From the NCBI RefSeq assembly GCF_000425705.1, contig NZ_AUDY01000008.1:930001-994000 (forward strand): 64,000 nucleotides of DNA, written 5' to 3'. Origin of the DNA: Halobacillus kuroshimensis DSM 18393. Its GTDB lineage: Bacteria; Bacillota; Bacilli; Bacillales; Halobacillaceae. The notes under the pieces were generated by a model. It saw only the letters and a program-made list of their open reading frames with translations, was not told the origin of the DNA and ran no database searches. Positions 1-8,843 of the stretch are shown here, one piece after another (within the stretch, counting starts at the first letter, position 1; every line of letters starts with the position of its first letter). A program made the position numbers and the translations under genes.

Positions 1-395
1 GCTTCATGAAACGGGATGGCCTCCTCATACCATGGAGTGTGAATCATCCTCGGCCCGTGTTCATCTTCATAGCCGACAGCCCCGTTAACAGCGTAACCCA
101 CACAGTCCACCATTCGGACCCTGATATCCAGATGGTCATCTATTGTAATATTAGCCGCTTGGTTAGGGACGAATTTAGGCTCGGTGGTCATAATCGTTTT
201 TCCTGCTGCACTCTGTGGCAGTTCATCCAAAGCACGTTCCCTGTCAGATTCCTCATCCATGTTGGGCAGTACAACAAGCTCCATAAATTTCTTTATAAAT
301 GTTGACTTACCCGTGCGTACAGCACCGACAACACCTAAATAAATATCTCCATTTGTCCGTTTGGAAATATCACTGAAGATATCAACCTTTTCCAA
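1..395 (-). CDS. spoIVA: Stage IV sporulation protein A, N-terminal part (cut by window edge)
   Basis: SpoIVA is the ATPase that polymerises on the outer forespore membrane and anchors the spore coat basement layer. The visible N-terminus reads MEKVDIFSDISKRTNGDIYL, then a Walker A loop GAVRTGKST at residues 24-32, the segment MTTEPKFVPNQA and a DCVGY Walker B-like motif, all strongly like B. subtilis SpoIVA. The start is TTG, with a strong GGGAGGGG ribosome binding site about 8 bases upstream. The C-terminal three quarters lie beyond position 1. A SigE-type promoter lies just upstream, as expected for a mother-cell gene. Confidence 0.96.
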   Translation of the reverse strand, partial: MEKVDIFSDISKRTNGDIYLGVVGAVRTGKSTFIKKFMELVVLPNMDEESDRERALDELPQSAAGKTIMTTEPKFVPNQAANITIDDHLDIRVRMVDCVGYAVNGAVGYEDEHGPRMIHTPWYEEAIPFHE

Positions 396-446
396 AGGAT
401 CCCCTCCCAAATGTAATTTCACCACCATACAAGCCTAGACACTCTG

Positions 447-476
447 ATTCTATGACGTTGTCCCAGGTGAATATGC
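447..476 (-). promoter_or_regulatory. SigE-type promoter of spoIVA
   Basis: On the minus strand GCATATT (470-476) is followed after 15 bases by CATAGAAT (447-454). This fits the mother-cell SigE consensus kmATATT-N14/15-CATACAnT with one mismatch in the -10. It sits about 50 bases upstream of the spoIVA start codon, and spoIVA is a known SigE gene in B. subtilis. Confidence 0.75.
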
Positions 477-544
477 CAGAAATCTATAATCAAGCGGCAC
501 AAGCACATCAGCCAGGGAAAGGAACATGAAAGAGGTGGACATAC

Positions 545-574
545 GAAAAAACCGCTCCCACAGGGGGAACGGTT
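545..574 (-). terminator. Rho-independent terminator after the yphF-like gene
   Basis: Minus-strand hairpin with arms AACCGTTCCC and GGGAGCGGTT (one G-T pair), followed by a T run. It lies directly downstream of the 578-1306 lipoprotein gene. Confidence 0.85.
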
Positions 575-577
575 CAA

Positions 578-1306
578 TCAGGAAGAGGACGGGGCGGTAA
601 AAAATACCGGCTCTCCCTCTTCCACCGTATAGGCCGTTGAATAGGCAGGCACGATCGGGGTATAATCCGTCAGAAGAAAACGAATGTCCTCTCCAGCCTC
701 ATACGCATGGTCCTCTGATCGAAGATATGCGTAGAGATCTTTCCGGTAATCGATATAGACCTGCCCCTGTTCATCCAGGTAAACCGGAAGACGCTGATCA
801 GAATATGGACTGTCAATCATTGGTGGTTCATCCATACCGATCTTCTCATAATCCAGCTCGTACACCCCTTGGGACACGAAATCTCCTAAAGGAGGATAGC
901 GGTTGTTATCCGTATAGAATTTGACCTTCACCTGGAGTGACCTGACTTCTTCTGTTGTCCGCAGGTCCAGCACTTTCACCGTAGGGTCCGTTTCCGGATG
1001 AATAATGACGTACTGGTAATGGCCCCCGTTTTCAAAAGATGTCCCCGGAAGCTCTCCAAGAATGTTCATTTCCTTCAGCTTGCTGAACTCAATAGGATAT
1101 TTTTGAAAAAGCGGTGTATCCTGATCTTTCGTCTTAATAGGAAGAAGCCCGTTTGTTCTTTCCTGATAAGTATCGACAGCGTCCTGTACCATATTCAGCT
1201 GCTGATCGTTGGGAACCTGATTTTTCTGAAGTCTTTCTTGAGGATATAAGCACCCGGTTAACAGGAAAAGAAGAATGAGCAGCCCTGAGTAGTGAAAAAT
1301 CTTCAT
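578..1306 (-). CDS. yphF: YphF-like lipoprotein
   Basis: A 242-residue secreted lipoprotein in the position of B. subtilis yphF, next to spoIVA. The N-terminus has a hydrophobic signal peptide ending in the lipobox LTGC, with the acylated Cys at residue 19, so it should be anchored on the outer face of the membrane. The start at 1306 is chosen because AAGGAGGAAACAGC precedes it; a longer in-frame start lacks this site. No catalytic motif is recognised. It ends at a terminator and follows the short DUF2768-like gene closely, so both are probably co-transcribed. Function is unknown; the assignment rests on synteny and lipoprotein form. Confidence 0.75.
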   Translation of the reverse strand: MKIFHYSGLLILLFLLTGCLYPQERLQKNQVPNDQQLNMVQDAVDTYQERTNGLLPIKTKDQDTPLFQKYPIEFSKLKEMNILGELPGTSFENGGHYQYVIIHPETDPTVKVLDLRTTEEVRSLQVKVKFYTDNNRYPPLGDFVSQGVYELDYEKIGMDEPPMIDSPYSDQRLPVYLDEQGQVYIDYRKDLYAYLRSEDHAYEAGEDIRFLLTDYTPIVPAYSTAYTVEEGEPVFFTAPSSS

Positions 1307-1322
1307 GCTGTTTCCTCCTTCG

Positions 1323-1520
1323 TTAAGCGGTTGGGCCGCTGAGTACAATGTAAAAAATAATCAAGCCGCCCACAATCATAAACAAGTAGGCAAACACGGC
1401 GGTAACGGCTGAAAAAATGCCCTTTAATTTAAATCTGCTTAAATAGATGAGACCAATAGCAAGGAATAAGGAGATGATTCCAGCAAAGGATATGTACATA
1501 TTCAGCATGGATTCAGACAT
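1323..1520 (-). CDS. Small two-helix membrane protein (YphE-like, DUF2768 type)
   Basis: A 65-residue protein of almost only two hydrophobic helices (about residues 5-25 and 36-60) joined by a short basic loop, SRFKLKG. Size and position between the yphF-like gene and gpsA match B. subtilis YphE (DUF2768). The start at 1520 follows AAAGGAGGGCCATTT; a longer in-frame start at 1628 would run through a terminator hairpin and is rejected. Seventeen bases separate its stop from the lipoprotein start. Function is unknown. Confidence 0.75.
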   Translation of the reverse strand: MSESMLNMYISFAGIISLFLAIGLIYLSRFKLKGIFSAVTAVFAYLFMIVGGLIIFYIVLSGPTA

Positions 1521-1588
1521 AAATGGCCCTCCTTTGATGTACATTCGACTTTTGACATTATACCATATCCCCTTCGTAAACGGATACA

Positions 1589-1617
1589 TAAAAAAACCGG
1601 GGTGTTCCCACCCCGGG
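1589..1617 (-). terminator. Terminator after the spoVIF-like gene
   Basis: Minus-strand stem CCGGGGTG / CACCCCGG with a short loop and a run of seven T residues. It separates the spoVIF-like gene from the downstream yphE-yphF pair. Confidence 0.85.
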
Positions 1618-1719
1618 TGACTAAACAATTCCCTGACCAGCTCATGTGTAATGATTGCTGCGTGATATCTTATGCATACGATGGAAAGACCGCCTCCTCA
1701 GGCGCCCACCAGTTCGCAA

Positions 1720-1977
1720 TTATTTCAAAAATTTACCTAACGTATTCATATCCAGAGGCATATTCTGACTAATAACTGCTTCGACGATTTTGTCTTCCTT
1801 CTGCTTGGATATGTTTTTGCCTGCGACCGCTGACAACTGCCGGACCAGCCCCCGCACCGTTTTTTCGTCCGAAAAATCTGCGTGCTGGACCTTATCAGCG
1901 ACCTTAAATACATCCTGAGCATCGATGTTTGCTTTTTTCTTCAGGTGATCAAAAATACTCTTTTGAAAATCACTCAT
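1720..1977 (-). CDS. Stage VI sporulation protein F-like
   Basis: An 85-residue protein matching the SpoVIF (YjcC) family over its whole length, with the features FSDEKTVRGLVRQLS and KEDKIVEAVI...MPLD as I recall them for this family. SpoVIF in B. subtilis is a late mother-cell factor that stabilises GerE-dependent coat gene expression. The ATG at 1977 is chosen because GAGGAGGT lies 8-9 bases upstream; the TTG two codons earlier is too close to that site. It has its own downstream terminator. Its place between gpsA and the yphE-like gene differs from B. subtilis. Confidence 0.75.
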   Translation of the reverse strand: MSDFQKSIFDHLKKKANIDAQDVFKVADKVQHADFSDEKTVRGLVRQLSAVAGKNISKQKEDKIVEAVISQNMPLDMNTLGKFLK

Positions 1978-2038
1978 GAACAATTGACCTCCTCGTGCAT
2001 TAGGTTCTGTGTAGTATATGCACAGAGGTCATCATGTG

Positions 2039-3079
2039 TCAGTCATTCAACTGCTGGTCAAGGATATTTGTCAAATCCTCCATTTCATGCCTGCGGATCC
2101 GTGTCATCAATTGATCAACGACATCACGCGGACTTTTGTCCTCAAACAAAATTTGGTAGATTCCTGTGGTGATCGGCATGTCGACATTCTGATCGGAGGC
2201 GAGTTGATAGGCTGCTTTAGCTGTACGAACCCCTTCAACAACCATCCCCATATCCTCAAGCACCTGTTCAAGCCCGTTCCCCTGACCAAGCTTGTATCCG
2301 GCACGCCAATTTCTACTATGGGAACTTGTACATGTAACGATCAGGTCACCGATTCCAGTCAAGCCTGAAAACGTCAGGGGATTCGCTCCCATGGATGTAC
2401 CAAGACGGGCGATTTCAGCAAGGCCTCTTGTGATAAGCGCCGCTTTAGCATTATCTCCATACCCGAGACCATCGGAAATACCCGCTCCTAAAGCAATGAT
2501 GTTCTTCAAGGCTCCACCAAGCTCCACACCGACAAGATCCGGGGAGGTGTATACACGGAAATTCTGGTTGATAAAGATATCCTGTACTTTTTCTGCCACG
2601 GTTAGATCGGAAGCCGATACCGTTACAGTCGTCGGCTGCCGGCGGCTGACTTCCTCCGCATGACTCGGACCTGACAATACAACAATATCCTCATAACTTT
2701 CTTTCGGAATTTCTTCAGCTATGATTTCAGATACCCGTTTGTAAGTTCCGGGTTCAATCCCTTTGGCTGCGTGAGTGAGGATGACTTTATCCTGTAGAAG
2801 ATCCTTTAACTGGGCACAGACCTCCCGCATAGCTTTCGTCGGAACAGCCAATAGAATATGGCCGGCGCCTCGAACGGCTTCAGCCATTTCATGTGTGGCC
2901 TGGAGCTGTTCAGGAAGCGCCACACCTTCCAGGTATTTTTCGTTTGTATGTGTGCGGCTGATCTCCTCAGCCAGACTTTTCCGATGTGCCCATAAATGGA
3001 CATCATGACCATTATCAGCGAGAACGAGAGCCAGGGCCGTCCCCCAGCTTCCCGCGCCTAAAACCGCTATCTTTTCCAC
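2039..3079 (-). CDS. gpsA: NAD(P)H-dependent glycerol-3-phosphate dehydrogenase
   Basis: GpsA reduces dihydroxyacetone phosphate to sn-glycerol-3-phosphate, the backbone of membrane phospholipids. The 346-residue protein has the N-terminal Rossmann motif [12 protein letters not shown], the segment [11 protein letters not shown], and the catalytic Lys region [16 protein letters not shown], followed by [12 protein letters not shown]. Length is normal. The start is GTG with GGGAG upstream. It lies 23 bases downstream of der, as in B. subtilis, so the two probably share a transcript. Confidence 0.97.
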   Translation of the reverse strand: MEKIAVLGAGSWGTALALVLADNGHDVHLWAHRKSLAEEISRTHTNEKYLEGVALPEQLQATHEMAEAVRGAGHILLAVPTKAMREVCAQLKDLLQDKVILTHAAKGIEPGTYKRVSEIIAEEIPKESYEDIVVLSGPSHAEEVSRRQPTTVTVSASDLTVAEKVQDIFINQNFRVYTSPDLVGVELGGALKNIIALGAGISDGLGYGDNAKAALITRGLAEIARLGTSMGANPLTFSGLTGIGDLIVTCTSSHSRNWRAGYKLGQGNGLEQVLEDMGMVVEGVRTAKAAYQLASDQNVDMPITTGIYQILFEDKSPRDVVDQLMTRIRRHEMEDLTNILDQQLND

Positions 3080-3102
3080 AGTATCGACTCCCTTCCTACA
3101 GC

Positions 3103-4413
3103 TTAACTCCGTTTTCTTGCAAAGATTTTAATTGGAGTTCCTTCAAATCCAAAAGCTTCCCGGATCCGATTTTCCAGGAATCGTTCGTACGTGAAGTGCA
3201 TAAGTTCAGGTTCATTTACAAAAACCACAAAGCTCGGTGGTTTCACGGATACCTGGGCAGCATAGAAGATTTTCAGCTTCTGTCCTTTAATGGAAGGAGA
3301 AGGATTCATAGCCAGAGCATCCATGATGACTTCATTCAACACGTTGGTCTGCACTCGTTTGGCATGGTTTTCGCTGACTTCCAGCACTCTTGGAAGCAGT
3401 GTGTGAATACGTTTCTTCGTCTTGGCAGACAGATAGACGATGGGTGCATAATCAAGGTATCGGAAGTTATCCCGGACTTTATCCTCGAATTCCTTCATCG
3501 TTTTCTCATCAGTTTCCAGCGTGTCCCATTTATTCACGACAATGACGACCGCCTTACCGGCTTCATGGGCATAACCGGCAATTTTCTTGTCCTGTTCCTG
3601 GATCCCGGTGTCTGCATCAATTAACGTTAAAACAACGTCGGAACGCTCAATCGCTTTCAATGCACGGAGTATACTGTATTTCTCTGTAGATTCATACACT
3701 TTCCCACGCTTACGCATCCCCGCGGTGTCAATGATGACATAGTCACGGCCGTCTTTCGTGAATGGTGAATCAACCGCATCCCTTGTTGTTCCGGCTATAT
3801 CACTGACAATTACGCGCTCTTGTCCGAGCAGACTGTTTACAAGCGAGGATTTTCCGACATTCGGCCGTCCTATCAAGCTGAACCGGATGGTGTCATCATC
3901 GACTTCCTCCTCGATCCGTTCAGGGAAGTGCTTAACCACTTCATCAAGCAGATCCCCAAGGCCGAGACCGTGTGTCCCGGAAATCGGGAAAGGCTCCCCG
4001 AATCCAAGGGAATAAAACTCGTAGATATTCTCCCTCATCTGCGGGTTATCTACTTTATTTACAGCCAGTACGACAGGCTTATTGGATTTGAAGAGCAGTT
4101 TTGCCACCTCTTCGTCGGCTCCGGTAATGCCGTCACGGCCATTGACCATGAATACGATGACATCCGCTTCATCTATAGCCACCTGTGCCTGAGCACGCAT
4201 CTGCACAAGAAGAGGCTCGTCTCCGATTTCAATGCCGCCTGTATCAATGACATTAAAGGTGGAGGTGAGCCATTCGGCTTCTGCATAAATCCGGTCTCTG
4301 GTTACCCCCGGCGTGTCTTCTACAATAGATATTCTTTCTCCAACCAGCCGGTTAAAAATCGTTGATTTACCGACATTCGGTCGTCCTACGATTGCAATTA
4401 CTGATTTTCTCAT
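3103..4413 (-). CDS. der: Ribosome-assembly GTPase Der (EngA)
   Basis: Der is an essential double GTPase needed for late 50S ribosomal subunit maturation. Two full G domains are visible: the first starts with GRPNVGKST (residue 10) and carries DTPG and NKVD; the second, near residue 180, has [13 protein letters not shown] and NKWD. A C-terminal KH-like domain follows, ending in [16 protein letters not shown]. At 436 residues it is standard length. The ATG follows AAGGATGATCC. gpsA follows closely, and a terminator separates der from the upstream YIEGIA operon. Confidence 0.97.
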   Translation of the reverse strand: MRKSVIAIVGRPNVGKSTIFNRLVGERISIVEDTPGVTRDRIYAEAEWLTSTFNVIDTGGIEIGDEPLLVQMRAQAQVAIDEADVIVFMVNGRDGITGADEEVAKLLFKSNKPVVLAVNKVDNPQMRENIYEFYSLGFGEPFPISGTHGLGLGDLLDEVVKHFPERIEEEVDDDTIRFSLIGRPNVGKSSLVNSLLGQERVIVSDIAGTTRDAVDSPFTKDGRDYVIIDTAGMRKRGKVYESTEKYSILRALKAIERSDVVLTLIDADTGIQEQDKKIAGYAHEAGKAVVIVVNKWDTLETDEKTMKEFEDKVRDNFRYLDYAPIVYLSAKTKKRIHTLLPRVLEVSENHAKRVQTNVLNEVIMDALAMNPSPSIKGQKLKIFYAAQVSVKPPSFVVFVNEPELMHFTYERFLENRIREAFGFEGTPIKIFARKRS

Positions 4414-4474
4414 GAAAGGATCATCCTTTCTTCATTCTATTTTCATTATTTCATGTTTCAACAGCAGTGAAAAG

Positions 4475-4534
4475 CAAAAAAAGACTGCTCCCCTACGGCT
4501 TGATGGTTTCCGCCCATCACCCGAAGAACAGCAG
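4475..4534 (-). terminator. Terminator after the YIEGIA operon
   Basis: A long composite minus-strand hairpin: outer arms CTGCT / AGCAG, middle TTCT-CGG / CCG-AGGG, inner GATGG / CCATC, followed by a run of seven T. It separates the 4597-6242 operon from der. Confidence 0.7.
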
Positions 4535-4596
4535 CAAGCCATTAACTTTTTTATTTTAGCAGACTTTAGGAAAAGAAACAATTCTTTCTTCAACGT

Positions 4597-4782
4597 TCAG
4601 TGCTTGACAATAATATAGAGCTGGTCACTCAACCGGTGGGCGATCCCATCTAAAATGGCTTCCAAATTAGCGGCCACCGCCTCCATCTCCTCTTTTGTCT
4701 CACACTTGAAAACAGCCGCACTTCCCTGGACTTTATTATCCAGTGTCGTAATGGAGGCGAGGATCGCTTTTTCCATTTTCAT
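4597..4782 (-). CDS. Small partner protein of the YIEGIA protein
   Basis: A 61-residue soluble protein, MKMEKAILASITTLDNKVQG..., with an alternating strand-helix-strand look and no membrane segment. It begins six bases after the stop of the YIEGIA membrane protein, and I recognise it as the short family usually encoded next to YIEGIA proteins and annotated as a 'capping complex subunit for YIEGIA'. The B. subtilis counterpart may be the small gene beside yphB. Its biochemical role is not established. A terminator follows, making it the last gene of the operon. Confidence 0.75.
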   Translation of the reverse strand: MKMEKAILASITTLDNKVQGSAAVFKCETKEEMEAVAANLEAILDGIAHRLSDQLYIIVKH

Positions 4783-4788
4783 TTGTCA

Positions 4789-5661
4789 TCACCCACTCCT
4801 TTTCCCTGGTTTTTGTATCGCATTTTCCAGTACCGGTACATTGGCTATGACTTCTCTGGCACGGGCGGGATCCTTCTCCTGAGGGAGGATGAATACACCG
4901 ATCCTCCCATCATTCAAGTCACGCTTGATGAGCGGCACAAGAGCCGGTGTTCCGGAATCACGGAAGACCCCGAGCGTCACAGACACATCATGTAGAATCG
5001 CCTGCCGCTGGCCGAGATTGGCAATCGTAGAACGGATGTTAAAAGATTTAGGCGTCAGGATAAACCCCATCCCATACCTTAAGATTTCATCCTGCCGTTC
5101 AGGGAGACCGATATTCATAATATAAATGTTATCCACGTAAAGACCAGCCCCGTCGAACGTGAGCTCCCTTTGTTCAATCGTTACGATGTCGCCAAGTTTA
5201 GAGCCACTCATTAAGATGGAAGACAACACAAAACAGGCCGCCGCTGCCCCGAGAGCGGCCCACATATTCACAGCAAGGTAGCAAAGCGTTACGATGAAAG
5301 ATGTAAAGATCACCAGATAATTCCGGCTCTCAAAGGCTACAGCAATCCCCTCGATATAAGTGTTCCCACGAGGTACGAGTTCATAGCTGTCCATTTCAGC
5401 CAGTGTATTCCTCTCCATGTTCCGCACCTCTCTGAACTGGGAGGCAGCCAGAGTCAGAAAAGTAACGGCCGTGAATTCCTTTTCCATGATAGATGGAATG
5501 GCAATGGTCCCAAGGGCAGCGGCAATAAACCCGAGCGATAAATGGATGATCTTACCATGCAGATAGGTCGGATACTGACGGTAATCCGTCCGCATCATAA
5601 ACACCCTCAAAACTGTTCCTGCGATAATCCCGAACATTATGGGATATGTATATTCATTCAT
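4789..5661 (-). CDS. yphB: YIEGIA-family membrane protein (YphB-like)
   Basis: A 290-residue protein carrying the family signature TYIEGIAVAFESRNY near residue 103. Several hydrophobic segments occupy residues 5-25, 35-65 and about 115-155; the C-terminal half is soluble, with a DIVTIEQ region. The YIEGIA family is found in spore formers and has no established biochemical function. The start ATG overlaps the yphA stop as ATGA and is preceded by GGGAG. It is coupled to the 61-residue partner downstream, so the three genes very likely form one membrane complex or pathway. Confidence 0.85.
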   Translation of the reverse strand: MNEYTYPIMFGIIAGTVLRVFMMRTDYRQYPTYLHGKIIHLSLGFIAAALGTIAIPSIMEKEFTAVTFLTLAASQFREVRNMERNTLAEMDSYELVPRGNTYIEGIAVAFESRNYLVIFTSFIVTLCYLAVNMWAALGAAAACFVLSSILMSGSKLGDIVTIEQRELTFDGAGLYVDNIYIMNIGLPERQDEILRYGMGFILTPKSFNIRSTIANLGQRQAILHDVSVTLGVFRDSGTPALVPLIKRDLNDGRIGVFILPQEKDPARAREVIANVPVLENAIQKPGKRSG

Positions 5662-6242
5662 GCATATGCGTCTCCCTTTTGTTTACTTTTTCCTGCTCCT
5701 GCATTATTTTTCTTCAATACACGTAAACCATGCACAAAAAGGAGAATTAACAACCCTTTCAGAACAAAAACAAGCAGCGGCTGAGCCGTTACCACCCCTT
5801 CCTTCCCATAGAAACGGAGAACAACATAGGTGAGGGTCATACCTGCGCCGTTGATAAACAACCAGAGACCAGCTATTCCTCTAAAATCAGTCAAAATCAT
5901 CCTTAAAAGCAGGACCAAAACAAACCCTGTCGAAAATCCAGGCAGGTGCATCCAAACCGGATGAATGAGAATAAAAAGACTGCCGGACGCATGACCGATG
6001 CTTAAGAAAAACAACCATAAATAAACCACCAGCGGCCTTTTTTGAAAAGAAATGAAATATAGACCAAACAGGATAAGAAGGATCAGATGGGCATAAAGGT
6101 AGACAGATGGGGAAATGAACTTCCAGCTGAAGGAGCACATAAGGAAGTAAAGAAAGAACAGTAAGGCTGTCCTTGTTCGAGTATTTTTCATAAAAAAATA
6201 GACACAGATGACCAGCACCCAGGCATACCAGTAAACCGCCAT
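5658..6242 (-). CDS. yphA: YphA-like integral membrane protein
   Basis: A 194-residue, very hydrophobic protein with about six predicted membrane helices and a basic C-terminus (KKNNAGAGKSKQKGD). It holds the yphA position of B. subtilis, directly upstream of the YIEGIA gene with a four-base ATGA overlap. The start at 6242 is chosen because AAGGAG lies 9 bases upstream; the ATG eight codons earlier has no such site. Function is unknown. Tight coupling suggests a joint role with the YIEGIA protein, probably in sporulation. Confidence 0.7.
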   Translation of the reverse strand: MAVYWYAWVLVICVYFFMKNTRTRTALLFFLYFLMCSFSWKFISPSVYLYAHLILLILFGLYFISFQKRPLVVYLWLFFLSIGHASGSLFILIHPVWMHLPGFSTGFVLVLLLRMILTDFRGIAGLWLFINGAGMTLTYVVLRFYGKEGVVTAQPLLVFVLKGLLILLFVHGLRVLKKNNAGAGKSKQKGDAYA

Positions 6243-6302
6243 ATTTTCCAACTCCTTCACAGTCATTATGGAGGGTTTTGGACGGCTTTAAACGTGGAGC
6301 AC

Positions 6303-6337
6303 AAAAAAAGACCTATGACTTAACTGTCATAGGTCTT
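6303..6337 (-). terminator. Strong terminator upstream of yphA
   Basis: Perfect 10-base stem GACCTATGAC / GTCATAGGTC with a six-base loop and seven T residues on the minus strand. It is the second terminator downstream of fni and closes the unexplained 6338-6500 unit. Confidence 0.9.
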
Positions 6338-6502
6338 TCCTGCGGGTAACCCCGGGGTCATCTGCTATTATTTTAAAGATAGAACAGGGCAGAGCCATAC
6401 CCACAGACTTCTGAAACAGGATGTATACCGGGCTGAAAAACTTTTTCCATGATAAAGTCATTCGTTCCATCACGCTCAACGGCCTTATTGAAAGAGCCTC
6501 CA

Positions 6503-6536
6503 TAAAAATAAGGCTGCCGTCCTATTCGAGGCAGCC
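6503..6536 (-). terminator. Terminator after fni
   Basis: Stem GGCTGCC / GGCAGCC with an 11-base loop followed by TTATTTTTAT on the minus strand, seven bases after the fni stop codon. Confidence 0.85.
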
Positions 6537-6543
6537 CCGGAGA

Positions 6544-7578
6544 TTACCAGCGGCCATTCGTAATCCTCTGCTCCTGCCATGCTTTTGTTTCTCCTGTCAG
6601 AACATAAGGCTTACCAGAAAGTTCTTCCGGGCTGGAGGCGTTTAAAAGCATCATAGCCATTTTCAATTCCTCGTGGATATGATGAATTTCCTCTATCAAC
6701 GCTTCTCTGCCTTCCTCCATAAGAACTTTTAATAGAGAGCCTGCCATCCCGAATCCGCAGGCTCCAAGAACCAAAGCTTTCGCCCCATCCAGTCCATGCC
6801 TGATGCCGCCTGAAGCGAATACATGCAGGTCCTGGCTGCTCCGCGCCTCGAGAATAGAGGCTGGTGTAGGTATCCCCCAATTATTAAAGGAAGAGAAAGG
6901 TTTTTCCCTCCTCAGGTTTTCCACTCGTGAGAAGTTGGTACCCCCCCGGCCGCCGACATCTATGTAACGCACCCCGATATCATAGAGCGTTTGTGCCGTT
7001 TCCATCGACATGCCGTAGCCGACTTCCTTGACGACCACAGGAAGATCCAACCCGTTTACGATTTTCTGAATATTGGACATCCGGGAAGTAAAGTCCCTGT
7101 CACCTTCCGGCATGATTAATTCCTGCAGGGTGTTGATGTGGATCTGCAGCGCATTCGCCTCAATCATGTTGGCAACTTCTTCCGCCTGCTGCAATGATGC
7201 CTCACTGCCCACATTGGCGAATACCACCCCTTCCGGGTTCATTTCTCTTACGACTTCATAGGTTGATCGTTCTTCCGGCCTTTTGATTGCAGACATCTGG
7301 GAACCGACAGCCATTCCTATACCGGTTTCCCTTGCTGCAATAGCAAGATCGCGATTGATTTCTCTTGTCTTTTCTCCGCCTCCACCGGTCATGGCATTAA
7401 CAAAAAGAGGGGAACTTAATTTAAGTTCCCCTGCTTCTGCCGTTAACGTGATTTGATTGAAATCCAAACGGGCCAGACTTTGATGAACGATATTCATATC
7501 ATCAAAATGGTTATAAGGAGCCCGTTCATGACCTAAAGCATGGCGGATATGATCAATTTTTCTTTTCGATCTACTCAT
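6544..7578 (-). CDS. fni: Type II isopentenyl-diphosphate delta-isomerase
   Basis: Fni interconverts isopentenyl and dimethylallyl diphosphate, using FMN and NADPH. The 344-residue protein has the family landmarks RKIDHI near the start, MTGGGGEKT, the SQMSA region, VVKEVGYGMS and the phosphate-binding VGGRGGTNF. The start at 7578 is chosen because GTGGTGATGGAT precedes it; an ATG two codons upstream overlaps that site. The gene overlaps the end of the S1-protein gene by about 20 bases and ends at a terminator, closing the cmk-plsC-rpsA-fni series. Confidence 0.93.
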   Translation of the reverse strand: MSRSKRKIDHIRHALGHERAPYNHFDDMNIVHQSLARLDFNQITLTAEAGELKLSSPLFVNAMTGGGGEKTREINRDLAIAARETGIGMAVGSQMSAIKRPEERSTYEVVREMNPEGVVFANVGSEASLQQAEEVANMIEANALQIHINTLQELIMPEGDRDFTSRMSNIQKIVNGLDLPVVVKEVGYGMSMETAQTLYDIGVRYIDVGGRGGTNFSRVENLRREKPFSSFNNWGIPTPASILEARSSQDLHVFASGGIRHGLDGAKALVLGACGFGMAGSLLKVLMEEGREALIEEIHHIHEELKMAMMLLNASSPEELSGKPYVLTGETKAWQEQRITNGRW

Positions 7579-7597
7579 ATCCATCACCACGTACGAT

Positions 7598-8740
7598 TTA
7601 TTTTTTGTATTTATCCAGCTTGTCACCAATCATATCGCTTAGAGAAAAGCCGGAATTGTCTTCTTCTCTTTCATATTGTTCAATATCCGCGCGCGTTTCA
7701 TCACGCTCCAGTTCTTTCATGCTTAGGGAAAGGCGTTTAGCCCCTTCATCCACATCCAGAACTTTCACTTGAACGGTTTGTCCTTCTTCGAGCACCTCAT
7801 CCGGCGTACCGATATGGCGGTTGGAAATTTGAGAGATATGCACAAGACCTTCTACTCCAGGGAAAACTTCGACAAAAGCGCCGAAGCTTACAAGGCGGCG
7901 TACCGTACCTTCAAGAGTTTCTCCAGAGTTCACCTTATTCTGGATATCGTGCCAAGGTCCCGGCTGAGTAGCTTTAAGGGAAAGAGAAATTCTTTCATTG
8001 TCGCGGTCAACAGAAAGCACTTTAACCTTCACGGACTGGCCTTCTTCAACCACATCTGCCGCTTTCTCCACATGCTGGTGGGAAAGCTGGGAGATATGTA
8101 CAAGACCGTCAATACCTCCAAGGTTTACAAACGCGCCAAAGTCAGTCAGGCGCTGTACTGTACCTTCGATGACCTGTCCTTCCTCAAGAGATTGAAGAAC
8201 TTCCTGCTTCTTGGCTGATTCCTCTTCTTCCACGACCGCACGGTGAGAAAGAATGACACGGTTCTGCTCACGATCAAGCTCAACCACTTTAAGAGAAAGT
8301 GTTTTCCCTTTGTAGTCTTCAAAATCTTCCACATAATACGTTTCAACAAGAGAAGCTGGAATAAATCCACGAAGACCGATATCAACAACAAGACCGCCTT
8401 TTACCACGTCCTTGACTTCTGCTTCGAAGATTTCTCCACTTTCGAATTTAGCCTCAAGATCCTGCCACGCCTTATCGGCGTCTACTGCACGCTTGGAAAG
8501 TACGATTTCATCGTCTTCCACTTTCTTTACCTGCAGGGTCAGTTCGTCCCCTTCATTAACTGCGTCTGATGCTTTTTCAACATGAAGGCTGGATAATTCA
8601 CTGATGGGTACAATCCCCTCGACTTTATATCCAACATCTACAAGGACTTGTTTTTCTTCAATTTTCACGACCTTACCAGTCACGATGTCCCCTGCAGAGA
8701 ATTCTTTCATTCCTGATACTTCCTGATTCATTTCATCCAT
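7598..8740 (-). CDS. ypfD: Ribosomal protein S1-like protein with four S1 domains (YpfD)
   Basis: A 380-residue RNA-binding protein with four consecutive S1 (OB-fold) repeats of about 70 residues, starting near residues 15, 100, 188 and 273; each shows the G-x-V-x-x-I/L...G-G/V...GLVHISQLS pattern. It is shorter than the six-domain S1 of Proteobacteria and matches B. subtilis YpfD in length, so it may bind mRNA without being an essential ribosomal protein. The last ~40 residues are acidic and unstructured ([17 protein letters not shown]). GAAGGAGGTAGC precedes the ATG. Confidence 0.93.
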   Translation of the reverse strand: MDEMNQEVSGMKEFSAGDIVTGKVVKIEEKQVLVDVGYKVEGIVPISELSSLHVEKASDAVNEGDELTLQVKKVEDDEIVLSKRAVDADKAWQDLEAKFESGEIFEAEVKDVVKGGLVVDIGLRGFIPASLVETYYVEDFEDYKGKTLSLKVVELDREQNRVILSHRAVVEEEESAKKQEVLQSLEEGQVIEGTVQRLTDFGAFVNLGGIDGLVHISQLSHQHVEKAADVVEEGQSVKVKVLSVDRDNERISLSLKATQPGPWHDIQNKVNSGETLEGTVRRLVSFGAFVEVFPGVEGLVHISQISNRHIGTPDEVLEEGQTVQVKVLDVDEGAKRLSLSMKELERDETRADIEQYEREEDNSGFSLSDMIGDKLDKYKK

Positions 8741-8843
8741 ACCAAGCTACCTCCTTCAATTTCCGACACAACCTAATAATACAGAAATGCCCTTTTGTCT
8801 AACTTCTAATATTTAGAGCATTTTGTCAAGTGATTACGCCATA

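Larger units (their letters stand above)
6243..6543. other. Intergenic stretch holding two minus-strand terminators and an unexplained unit
   Basis: About 300 bases without a confident gene. It contains two minus-strand terminators (6503-6536 and 6303-6337). Between them, minus-strand 6510 to 6338 has an open frame that could encode up to about 58 residues (MEALSIRPLS...), running into the second hairpin, but no good ribosome binding site is visible. A second terminator implies a transcript starting between the two, so a small RNA or unrecognised small protein is possible. The yphA promoter should lie near 6260-6300; I could not place it with confidence. Confidence 0.4.

Noticed and set aside
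2986-3624. 212-codon plus-strand frame opposite gpsA and der
   Set aside because: Antisense to two well-conserved genes; no protein-family features or start signals.
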